A stretch of 64,000 nt of DNA, taken from Nocardia pneumoniae NBRC 100136 (lineage in GTDB: Bacteria; Actinomycetota; Actinomycetes; Mycobacteriales; Mycobacteriaceae). Both the position numbers and the translations under genes were made by a program. The stretch lies in contig NZ_BAGF01000041.1 in NCBI RefSeq assembly GCF_000308755.1, forward strand, positions 62,001-126,000, read 5' to 3'. The notes under the pieces are model-generated. The model ran no database searches and was not told the origin of the DNA. It saw only the letters and a list, made by a program, of their open reading frames with translations. This document shows, piece after piece, positions 22,657-29,774 of the stretch. Numbering within the stretch: position 1 is the first letter of the stretch; each line of letters begins with the position of its first letter.

Positions 22657-23253
22657 GTGAGCGTTCTACCGGCGTGGGCCGACGATCCAGGCGCACTGGA
22701 GTTGTCCGAGGCGGAGTACGACCTGCTGCCGGATGACCTGCGCAAGCTGATCGAGGTGATCGACGGTAACGTGATCCGCTGCCAGAGCGGGTCCGCCGAA
22801 CACAGCGATGTCGCTCGCAGGCTGGCGAATCGGCTCGAGGCGGCGAAACCCGCGGATCCATGCACGCGGGTCTCGACCGACGTCGACGTGCATTTCACCA
22901 GGCGGCGAGATCACGCGAACGCCTTCTCGTTCCGGCGCCCGGACGTCACGGTCTACCGCTGTATCGAACGCGGAACAAAGCTGACGACCGGTGACGCGCT
23001 GCTGGTGGTCGAGGTTGTCTCGCCGGGATCGGTGTACACCGACACCGTCGATAAGCTCGCCGAGTACGCCTACGAAGGCATCCCGGTGTATCTCGTCGTT
23101 CATCTGGACGCGAATCTGTACATCAAGGTGATCCAGGAGTACCGGCTGGATTGGGCCAGTCGGAGTTATCGGCTTGTCGATACCCATCAGGACCTGCTGA
23201 TCCTGGAAAGCCCTTTTCCAGCATCGATGTCGTTCGCGGAACTCGACGGCTGA
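22657..23253 (+). CDS. Uma2-family (DUF820) putative endonuclease
   Basis: 198 residues. It carries the PD-(D/E)xK-like fold pattern of Uma2: LIEVIDGNVI near the start, RRPDVTVYR with the catalytic Asp, and LLVVEVVSPGS with the Glu. The biological role of the family is unclear; it is very common in actinobacteria and cyanobacteria. GTG 22657 is preferred because GAGGCGACC precedes it; an ATG at 22615 directly abuts the cbb terminator and lacks a ribosome site. Convergent with dinB. Confidence 0.8.
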   Translation: MSVLPAWADDPGALELSEAEYDLLPDDLRKLIEVIDGNVIRCQSGSAEHSDVARRLANRLEAAKPADPCTRVSTDVDVHFTRRRDHANAFSFRRPDVTVYRCIERGTKLTTGDALLVVEVVSPGSVYTDTVDKLAEYAYEGIPVYLVVHLDANLYIKVIQEYRLDWASRSYRLVDTHQDLLILESPFPASMSFAELDG

Positions 23254-23266
23254 GCGGTCGGACCCG

Positions 23267-24508
23267 TCAGTCGGGGAGCAGGGGGACCGAGATGCCCTCG
23301 CCGCGGTTGAGCAGGGCGGCGCGGGTGACGGCGCTGGAGCCGAAGCGTTCGCGCAGGTCGTCGAGGGTCGCGTCGAGGGTGTTCGCGGCGCGGGGCTCGA
23401 AGGGGAGGGCAAGTTGGACGGTGTCGGCGTCGTCCAGGTTGGTCAGCGCGAGGCCGATCAGCGTCAGGCCGCGCTCCTGGATCATCGGCATGGCCCCGGA
23501 CAGCAGGCCGCGGGCGGCGTACAGGATCGTGTCGGTGTGGTCGGTGGCCTCGGCGAGGGTGTGTGAGCGGGTGGCGCGCGTGAAATCGTCGAAGCGCATA
23601 CGCAGCACCACGGTTCGGCACAGCCGGTCGGCGGCGCGCAGCCGCCTGCCCAGCCGATCGGCCAGGCCGTGCAGGTAGGCCTCGATCTCGTCGGGCGGAC
23701 GGTGGCGGCGGCCGAGAGCGCGCTGGGCGCCGATCGAGCGGCGGCGCCTGCCGGTCTCGACCCGGCGCGGGTCGCGCGCCCAGGACAGCGCGTAGAGATG
23801 GCGGGCAGCGGCGGCGCCGAGGATCGCCCGCAGCGGGCTCTCGCCCAGCTCGGCCAGTTGACCGACCCGGGTGATCCCGTGCTCGTGCAGCGTGCGGGCG
23901 GTGACATCGCCGACGCCCCAGAGTCTTTCGACCGGCAGCGGATGCAGGAAATCCAGTTCGCCGTCCGGCGGCACCAGCCGCAACCCGTCGGGTTTCGCGA
24001 CGGCGCTGGCCACCTTCGCGAGGAACTTCGTGCGCGCGATGCCCACCGAAATGGGCAAGCCGACCCGCTCGCGAACCTCCGCGCGCAGCTTCGCCGCGAT
24101 GGTCACCGGCTCACCCGCGATCCGGCGCAGCCCGCCGACATCGAGGAACGCCTCATCGATCGAGATGCCCTCCACGACGGGAGTCGTGTCGCGAAAGATC
24201 TCGAAAACCGCCTTGCTCGCCTCGGCGTAGGCGGACATGCGCGGAGGCACCACGATCGCCTGCGGGCACAACCGGCGCGCCTGACCGCCGTTCATCGGCG
24301 TGCGCACGCCGAACGCCTTCGCTTCGTAGCTGGCCGCCAGCACCACGCCGCCGCCGACGATCACCGGCCTTCCGCGCAAGCACGGGTCGTCGCGCTGCTC
24401 GACCGAGGCATAGAACGAGTCGAGATCGGCATGCAGGATCGATGCCTCCGCCCGCGCGGCAATCCGGGGCCTACCGGATCGGGAGTAGCGCGTATCGGAC
24501 ACGAACAT
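23267..24508 (-). CDS. dinB: DNA polymerase IV, Y family
   Basis: 413 residues. A translesion polymerase. The catalytic acidic residues are in LHADLDSFYASVEQ and SIDEAFLDVG, and GVGDVTARTLHEHGI is the helix-hairpin-helix thumb. The C-terminal VQLALPF resembles a sliding-clamp binding motif. The ATG at 24508 lies within a LexA palindrome; the only other upstream-compatible start is GTG at 24502, also within it. The mRNA is therefore probably leaderless or the start is internal to the operator. Confidence 0.93.
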   Translation of the reverse strand: MFVSDTRYSRSGRPRIAARAEASILHADLDSFYASVEQRDDPCLRGRPVIVGGGVVLAASYEAKAFGVRTPMNGGQARRLCPQAIVVPPRMSAYAEASKAVFEIFRDTTPVVEGISIDEAFLDVGGLRRIAGEPVTIAAKLRAEVRERVGLPISVGIARTKFLAKVASAVAKPDGLRLVPPDGELDFLHPLPVERLWGVGDVTARTLHEHGITRVGQLAELGESPLRAILGAAAARHLYALSWARDPRRVETGRRRRSIGAQRALGRRHRPPDEIEAYLHGLADRLGRRLRAADRLCRTVVLRMRFDDFTRATRSHTLAEATDHTDTILYAARGLLSGAMPMIQERGLTLIGLALTNLDDADTVQLALPFEPRAANTLDATLDDLRERFGSSAVTRAALLNRGEGISVPLLPD

Positions 24509-24515
24509 ATGTTCG
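24502..24515. promoter_or_regulatory. LexA (SOS) box at the dinB start
   Basis: CGAACATATGTTCG is a perfect palindrome matching the actinobacterial/Bacillus-type SOS box CGAACNNNNGTTCG. The ATG inside it is the dinB start codon. SOS induction of dinB is inferred. Confidence 0.8.
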
Positions 24516-24562
24516 CATAGGCCTGGTCCGCTGCGTCAAGGTTGGCCGCATGAACTCCGGTT

Positions 24563-25459
24563 TCAGCGGCTCACGGCGGTTTCCCGCGCGACATGCGACA
24601 GCTTCTCGGGATTGCGCACGAAGTAGAGACCGGTGACCAAGCCGTCGTCGATCCGTATCGCCACGACGCCGTCGATCTCCCCGTCGAGCCGGATGACCAG
24701 CGCCGGCCAGCCGTTGACCTGTACCGGCTCGGCCGAGGCCTCGCCGCCCATCCAGCGCGAGCCGCCGGCCAGCAGGCCAGCCACCCGGTCGGCCCCCGCG
24801 ACGGGCCGCACCAGCGCCTGCTTGACTCCACCGCCGTCGCCCAGGAACACCACGTCCGGGGCGAGCATGTCGAGCAGGCGTTGCAGGTCACCCGTTTCGA
24901 CCGCCTGGTGGAACGCGTCGAGTGCCTCTCGGGTCTCGGCCGCGGAGACGACCCCGCGCGGTCGGCGCGCGGCGACGTGCACTCGCGCGCGGTGGGCGAT
25001 CTGCCGGACCGCGGCCGGGGTCTTCTCGACGGCTTCGGCGATTTCGTCGTAGTCCAGATCGAACACCTCGCGCAGCACGAACACCGCTCGCTCGGTCGGG
25101 GTGAGTGTCTCCAGCACCAGCAGCATGGCCATCGAGACGCTGTCGGCCAGCTCGATGTCCTCGGCCACGTCGGGTGCGGTGAGCAGCGGTTCGGGCAGCC
25201 ACGGGCCGACGTAGGACTCCTTTCGGCGGTCCAGCATGCGTAGCCGCCTGATCGCCTGGCGGGTGGTGATCCGGACCAGGAAGGCCCGCTGATCTCGCAC
25301 CGTGTCGCGATCGATGTGCGCCCACTGCAACCAGGTCTCCTGCAGCACGTCTTCGGCGTCGGCGGCCGAGCCGAGCATCTCGTAGGCGATCGTGAACAGC
25401 AGGTTGCGGTGTGCGACGAACGCCTCCGTGGCGGGGTCGATGCGGTCGCTGTCCCTCAT
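24563..25459 (-). CDS. sigJ: ECF41-type sigma factor with SnoaL-like C-terminal domain (SigJ-like)
   Basis: 298 residues. Sigma region 2 (HRNLLFTIAYEMLGSAADAE) and region 4 (LTPTERAVFVLREVFDLDYD) are followed by a SnoaL/NTF2-like domain from about residue 180. Features of ECF41 are present: WLPEP between regions 2 and 4, LGDGGG in the C-terminal domain (the usual DGGGK reads DGGGV) and RNPEKL near the end. The fused domain, not an anti-sigma factor, tunes activity in this group. It is divergent from an oxidoreductase remnant and an NAD(P)H-binding gene, the type of target usually next to ECF41. Confidence 0.9.
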   Translation of the reverse strand: MRDSDRIDPATEAFVAHRNLLFTIAYEMLGSAADAEDVLQETWLQWAHIDRDTVRDQRAFLVRITTRQAIRRLRMLDRRKESYVGPWLPEPLLTAPDVAEDIELADSVSMAMLLVLETLTPTERAVFVLREVFDLDYDEIAEAVEKTPAAVRQIAHRARVHVAARRPRGVVSAAETREALDAFHQAVETGDLQRLLDMLAPDVVFLGDGGGVKQALVRPVAGADRVAGLLAGGSRWMGGEASAEPVQVNGWPALVIRLDGEIDGVVAIRIDDGLVTGLYFVRNPEKLSHVARETAVSR

Positions 25460-25625
25460 GATTTCGCTCCTGCCTGTGGGCTTTCCACCGTGTCCTGCAT
25501 AAGTGGCCGCTCCCAGTCGATTTGTGACCGGAACCGGCTGTGGCGCTCGTCACGTAATCGCGCTGTCACAAGGACACGGTCCCCGGCTACTTGTGTTCGT
25601 CCAGTTACCGAGACAGGAGATCGAC

Positions 25626-25862
25626 ATGAAGGTCGTAGTAATCGGCAGCGGCTACGCGGGCACGCTCCTAGCGAACCGGACGGCCAAGTCCGAGAGAGCG
25701 TATCGGCCCGTGCGCGCCGGACAGGAGCGGCTGACAGTCGAGATCGTCGACGACGACACCGTCCGGCGGGCCTGCCTCGCCGGTCGGAGCGCGGTCGTGC
25801 TCTCGGAAATGGGCGTGCACAGCGCGTTCTCCACCGCCCGCGCGGGCGTATCCAGCTTCTGA
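25626..25862 (+). pseudogene. Truncated FAD/NAD-binding oxidoreductase
   Basis: 78 residues remain. The first 21 (MKVVVIGSGYAGTLLANRTA) are a textbook Rossmann FAD-binding start of an NDH-2-like oxidoreductase, which is normally about 400 residues. The rest (RLTVEIVDDDTV...) does not continue that fold, so most of the gene is lost by internal deletion or rearrangement. It has a proper AGGAGATCG ribosome site and lies divergent from the ECF41 gene, where a full-length oxidoreductase is typical. The short product could still be made. Confidence 0.65.
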
Positions 25863-25908
25863 CGAACGACAGGCACGCACTCGGCCGTAACAGGAAAGGA
25901 CATTCGTC

Positions 25909-26604
25909 ATGCGAATCACAGTCTTCGGAGCCAATGGCCCCACCGGCCGCCTGCTGACCGGCCGGGCGCTCGCCGCCGGACATCAAGTCGCCGCGGTTAC
26001 CCGCAGGCCGGACTCCTTTCCGCTGCGCCACCCTCGGCTCGAGGTAGTTGGCGCGGACGTGCTCGATGCGGCCGCCGTCGACGCCGCCGTGGCGGAACGG
26101 GATGCGGTGTTGTCGACGCTCGGGGTGCCCGCGGGGAAGGAACCGATCAGCACCTATTCGGACGGTGTGGCCAATATCGTCGCCGCGATGCAACGGCATC
26201 GGGTGCGTCGGCTCGCCGTGGTCAGCTCGAGCGGCGTCGACCCGCACCCTTACTCCGATGGCGGGTTCCTGTTCAACCGGGTATTCCTGCCATACGTGAC
26301 GCAGGTGCTGGCTAAGACGCTGTACGACGACATGCGGCGGATGGAAAGGCTGATCCGGGCCAGCGACCTGAAATGGACGATCGTGCGCCCGAGCGCGCTC
26401 TACCACCTACCGGAGGTCACCGATTACACCGTCGTCGACGGCCACGCCGACGGCAGGTTCACCGCCCGGGTGGACCTGGCCGCGAGCATGCTGGCCCTGC
26501 TGGAAGACGACCGCTACGTCCGCAGGACCGTCAGTGTCGTCACCACCGTCGACAACCCGACTCTGCTCCAGTGGATCCGCCGCGAAGCGCTCGCCAAGAG
26601 CTGA
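25909..26604 (+). CDS. NAD(P)H-binding protein, atypical SDR/NmrA-like
   Basis: 231 residues with GANGPTGR as the dinucleotide loop and VVSSSGVDP in place of a classical Tyr-x3-Lys site. Similar proteins are annotated as NAD(P)-binding epimerase or NAD-dependent epimerase. Forty-seven bases from the truncated oxidoreductase and with its own AGGAAAGG ribosome site, it is likely transcribed with it, probably under the divergent ECF41 sigma factor. The exact substrate is unknown. Confidence 0.8.
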   Translation: MRITVFGANGPTGRLLTGRALAAGHQVAAVTRRPDSFPLRHPRLEVVGADVLDAAAVDAAVAERDAVLSTLGVPAGKEPISTYSDGVANIVAAMQRHRVRRLAVVSSSGVDPHPYSDGGFLFNRVFLPYVTQVLAKTLYDDMRRMERLIRASDLKWTIVRPSALYHLPEVTDYTVVDGHADGRFTARVDLAASMLALLEDDRYVRRTVSVVTTVDNPTLLQWIRREALAKS

Positions 26605-26631
26605 GCCGGATTCATCCGGGGCGCATGGACC

Positions 26632-26651
26632 TACTACTTATCTACGTAGTA
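26632..26651. promoter_or_regulatory. Probable BlaI operator
   Basis: TACTACTTATCTACGTAGTA has TACTAC/GTAGTA arms with an 8-base spacer, 61 bases upstream of the BlaI-family gene. BlaI/MecI repressors bind TACA/TGTA- or TACTAC-type dyads, so autoregulation is likely. Confidence 0.65.
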
Positions 26652-26711
26652 ATCGGCCCTGGCCGGTACCCTGTCCCCACGACAGGGCACAGCGCGGATG
26701 AGGGAGTCGGT

Positions 26712-27095
26712 ATGGTGCGTGGATTCGGGGACTTGGAGGCGGTGATCATGGACCGCATCTGGGATCAGGACGCAGAGGACACAACGGTGCGCGAGATCTT
26801 CGACGAACTGTCGGCTCAGCGGGACATCGCCTACACCACGGTCATGTCGACCATGGACAACCTCCATCGCAAGGGCTGGCTGGCGCGTGAGCGCGCGGGC
26901 AAAGCCTATCGATATTGGCCGACGCTCACCAGAGAGGAGCACAGCGCCCGGCTCATGCTGGAGGCACTCGGCTCCGGCGGACGCTCGGACCTGGTGCTCA
27001 GTCATTTCGTCGATCGGATCAGCGCCGAGGAGTCGGCCGGGTTGCGGGCGGCGCTGCGCAGACTGGCCGCCCGCAAGACACCAGAAGTACCGTGA
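26712..27095 (+). CDS. blaI: BlaI/MecI-family repressor
   Basis: 127 residues. A winged-helix N-terminal domain (VREIFDELSAQRDIAYTTVMSTMDNLHRKGWL) is followed by a dimerisation helix. The family is released from DNA when a partner membrane protease cleaves it. The next gene, overlapping by GTGA, encodes an M56-type protease, the usual partner. No beta-lactamase is nearby, as is common in mycobacteria-like genomes where the pair controls other genes. ATG 26712. Confidence 0.9.
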   Translation: MVRGFGDLEAVIMDRIWDQDAEDTTVREIFDELSAQRDIAYTTVMSTMDNLHRKGWLARERAGKAYRYWPTLTREEHSARLMLEALGSGGRSDLVLSHFVDRISAEESAGLRAALRRLAARKTPEVP

Positions 27096-28039
27096 GCCTG
27101 GTCATTGCGCTGATGCTGTACGGCAGCGCGGTGGCGACGCTCGGTCCGCCCGTGCTGCGCAGTCTGACCCATCGCGGCATCGCGCCGCGCTTGGGCGTGC
27201 TCGCCTGGCTGGTCGCGATCGTCGGCGCGCTCAGCGCGTGGGGGATCGCGGCGATGCTGGTGACCGTCGAATTCGCCACCTACTGGGGACATCCGAAGGA
27301 CGCGCTGCGGTCCTGCTTCGCGTTCCTGTGGACGCCGATGCACCTGCACGGCGCGGCGGCCACCCGGGCGGCCACCTTCGCGGCGGCGGCGCTGGTGGCA
27401 ACCGGCACGGTCGCGCTGGTCGTGCGCGCGGCGCGGGTGGCGGTGCAGATGCGCAGGCGGACCAGCGTCCACGCGCGCGCGGTACGCCTGGTCGGCAGGA
27501 GGGTGCCGGGAATCGGTGCCGTCGTGCTGGATTCGCCGGAGCGCCAAGTGTATTGCGTGCCCGGTCCGGACACCATCGTGGTCACCACCGCCGCGCTCGA
27601 CGCGCTGAGCGCGGATCAGCTCGCCGCGGTGCTCGCCCACGAACGCGCGCACCTGTCCGGCAGGCACGCGGCGTTGACCGCGGTGCTGCGAGCGATCGCC
27701 ACCACCCTGCCCGGCCTGCGGTTGTTCACCGGCGGCGCGGCCGAGATCGGGCGGTTGCTGGAGATGTGCGCCGACGACAAGGCCGTCGGCGAACACGGCT
27801 CGCTTTCGTTGCTGGGCGGGCTGCTGGCGATCGTCGGAATCGCCGAGCCCGCGCCGTCGGGCGCGCTGGCCGCCGCGGGCACTGCCGTGCTGGCGCGGGC
27901 CGAGCGACTGGCCGACCCCGTTGGCGTGCTCCGATGGGTCACCACCAGCACCGCGCTGGTCGGCGTGATCGCGATGACGATGACCGGGTCGGCGCTGACG
28001 GTCACGGTCGTCGCCGGTTTCGGTGCGCTGCTGAGCTGA
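27092..28039 (+). CDS. M56-family membrane metalloprotease (BlaR1-like)
   Basis: 315 residues with about four to five transmembrane helices and a zinc site HERAH at 183-187. The C-terminal penicillin-binding sensor of BlaR1 is absent, so this is the short M56 form. It overlaps blaI by GTGA and most likely cleaves or is needed to inactivate that repressor in response to an unknown envelope signal. GTG 27092. Confidence 0.88.
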   Translation: MSLVIALMLYGSAVATLGPPVLRSLTHRGIAPRLGVLAWLVAIVGALSAWGIAAMLVTVEFATYWGHPKDALRSCFAFLWTPMHLHGAAATRAATFAAAALVATGTVALVVRAARVAVQMRRRTSVHARAVRLVGRRVPGIGAVVLDSPERQVYCVPGPDTIVVTTAALDALSADQLAAVLAHERAHLSGRHAALTAVLRAIATTLPGLRLFTGGAAEIGRLLEMCADDKAVGEHGSLSLLGGLLAIVGIAEPAPSGALAAAGTAVLARAERLADPVGVLRWVTTSTALVGVIAMTMTGSALTVTVVAGFGALLS

Positions 28040-28056
28040 GTGGAACAGGAGAACGA

Positions 28057-29166
28057 GTGCGGGTCGGCTGGGACCAGGTTTTCGCGTGGCGGCTGAACCG
28101 TCAATATGTGCAGTCCCGTGCGGACCAGGGCGCGGTCGAGATCGCCCAGCGGTTGTGCGGGGTGCAGGCCCAGGTCACTTCCGCCGCGGAACTGGCTGTC
28201 GCGCTGCGCAGTACGAAGCCGCAGCCGGGCGCGCTCGTCGGCGCTCTCCACGAGGGCGCGCTGATGAAGACCTGGGCGATGCGCGGCACCCTGCACGCGC
28301 TGACCCCCGCGCTGGCCGCCGCCTGCCTCGCGCTCATCGGTTCGGCACGTACGTGGGAGAAGCCGTCCTGGCAGAAGAACTTCGGCGCCTCACCCGCGGA
28401 GGTCGCCGCGCTGACCGAGGCGGTCGCCGAGGTGCTCGACGGTGCGGTGCTCACCCGCGAGGAGTTGGTGGAGGCATTGGTCGCCGATCCCGAATTTCAT
28501 CGGCTCGGTGCGGAATTGCGTTCGGGCTGGGGCGCGTTGCTCAAACCGCTGGCCTGGCAGGGCGCGCTGTGCCACGGTCCGGCTCGGGGCGCCAAGGTGA
28601 CGTTCACCAGCCCCGCCCATCTCGTCCGCGACTGGCCGGGTCTACCGGAGCCGGACGCCGCGGCACCGCTGGCGATCCTCGCCTACCTGGGCGCCTACGG
28701 CCCGGCGACGCCGGAGACGTTCGACGCCTGGCTCACCCGCAACAGCCTGCGCAAGACCACGGTGCGGCGGTGGTTCGCCGACCTGGGCGACCGGCTCACC
28801 GAGGTCGACGTCGATGGCCGCCGCGCCTTCCTGCCGACCGACCAGGTGGACGCGCTCGCCGCCGCCGCGCCGAACACGTCGGTGCACCTGCTCGGCGCTT
28901 TCGATCAGTACGTGCTGGGTCCGGGCACCGGCGACACGATGCTGCTGCCAGCCGCGCACCGCTCGAATGTGAGCCGAACCGCGGGGTGGATCGCACCGAT
29001 CGTCGTCGTGGGCGGACGCATCGTCGGCACTTGGGAACTCACCGACGACGCCGTCGAGATCACCATGTTCGACGGATCTCCGCTACCGAAGCGGGGCCTC
29101 GACGCCGCCGTCGCACACGTCGCGGTCGCCGCCGGGCGTGAAACACTCACGGTCCGTGCGGCATAG
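28057..29166 (+). CDS. Winged-helix AlkZ-like DNA glycosylase family protein (HTH_42)
   Basis: 369 residues, with the family's segments CGVQAQV, WAMRGTLHALTP and a late RTAGWIAPIVVVGGRIVGTW. Members include AlkZ, which unhooks DNA crosslinks using a Q-x-Q pair; here Q37 and Q39 occur in VQAQV at the matching place. Many family members serve as resistance genes in antibiotic clusters or as general repair enzymes. The GTG at 28057 has an AGGAGAA ribosome site. It follows the M56 gene after 17 bases and may be co-transcribed. Confidence 0.85.
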   Translation: MRVGWDQVFAWRLNRQYVQSRADQGAVEIAQRLCGVQAQVTSAAELAVALRSTKPQPGALVGALHEGALMKTWAMRGTLHALTPALAAACLALIGSARTWEKPSWQKNFGASPAEVAALTEAVAEVLDGAVLTREELVEALVADPEFHRLGAELRSGWGALLKPLAWQGALCHGPARGAKVTFTSPAHLVRDWPGLPEPDAAAPLAILAYLGAYGPATPETFDAWLTRNSLRKTTVRRWFADLGDRLTEVDVDGRRAFLPTDQVDALAAAAPNTSVHLLGAFDQYVLGPGTGDTMLLPAAHRSNVSRTAGWIAPIVVVGGRIVGTWELTDDAVEITMFDGSPLPKRGLDAAVAHVAVAAGRETLTVRAA

Positions 29167-29220
29167 CGCTTGTGCGGCCCAGCAGCGCGCCGATCGTGGC
29201 GCAGGGCGGGTGGGCCCGAC

Positions 29221-29275
29221 GAGTGGCACACGACGGAGCGGCTTACTCGCGTTTTGCCGCAACCGTGTGCCACTC
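29221..29275. repeat. Long nested inverted repeat downstream of the AlkZ-like gene
   Basis: Outer arms GAGTGGCACACG (29221-29232) and CGTGTGCCACTC (29264-29275) pair perfectly, with an inner GCGGC/GCCGC stem (29238-29242 with 29256-29260). It could be a terminator or a small palindromic repeat element. The surrounding gap 29167-29318 has no gene. Confidence 0.55.
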
Positions 29276-29318
29276 ATAGGCCGGGCGAGTGAGGATGTCG
29301 TGGCCGGGTGGAAGGCGC

Positions 29319-29575
29319 TTACGGTGCGGGTGGCTCAGGCCTATCACGCCGGGCGGCATAGTGTTCCAGCCCGTCGAGGATCCGCTGTAGGCCGAAGGCG
29401 AAGTGGTCGAAGTCGGGGGAGAACGCGTCGGCCGACAGGGCGGCCATGACGGGGTAGCGGCCGCTGGCCATGGCCTGTTCCAGCATGGGGACCTGCGCCT
29501 GCCAGAACTCCGCGTCGGTCATTCCGGAGGTGCGTTCGGCCTCTTGCTCATACAGTTGCGTGCGGGCAACGCCGA
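29319..29575 (-). pseudogene. C-terminal fragment of a TetR-family regulator
   Basis: About 85 residues read through without a stop and match the ligand-binding C-terminal half of TetR-like regulators, ending in FDHFAFGLQRILDGLEHYAAR. The DNA-binding half is missing: upstream of about 29575 the sequence changes character and belongs to another gene fragment on the other strand. An ATG at 29522 could start a 67-residue remnant, but there is no helix-turn-helix. Confidence 0.6.
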
Positions 29576-29749
29576 GCCCCCTGGGCGATCGAGCTGGCCG
29601 AGAAGTACGCGCGGCGCCTCACCGCTGGCGAGCCAGCGGTGTGGTTGCTGCGCTGGTACGACGTCGTGCCACGCAGCCGCGAGGCCCTCGCAGCCGACGA
29701 GTCGCTGCCGCCGGAGCTGCGCGAATCGGCCGCCGACGGGTTGGCGTGA
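29576..29749 (+). pseudogene. C-terminal fragment of an unidentified protein
   Basis: The plus-strand frame containing WAIELAEKYARRLTAGEP and YDVVPRSREALAADESLPPE ends with TGA at 29747-29749 and has the composition of a real protein end, but no start and no recognisable family. It abuts the TetR fragment, so this looks like a deletion scar where two genes were joined. Confidence 0.4.
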
Positions 29750-29774
29750 CGCCCCCGCATGTCCTCCAGTGACT

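Noticed and set aside
25564..25601. TGTCACA and CGTC upstream of the oxidoreductase remnant as an ECF41 promoter
   Set aside because: The two elements are 27 bases apart, too long for a -35/-10 pair; kept only as a weak hint.
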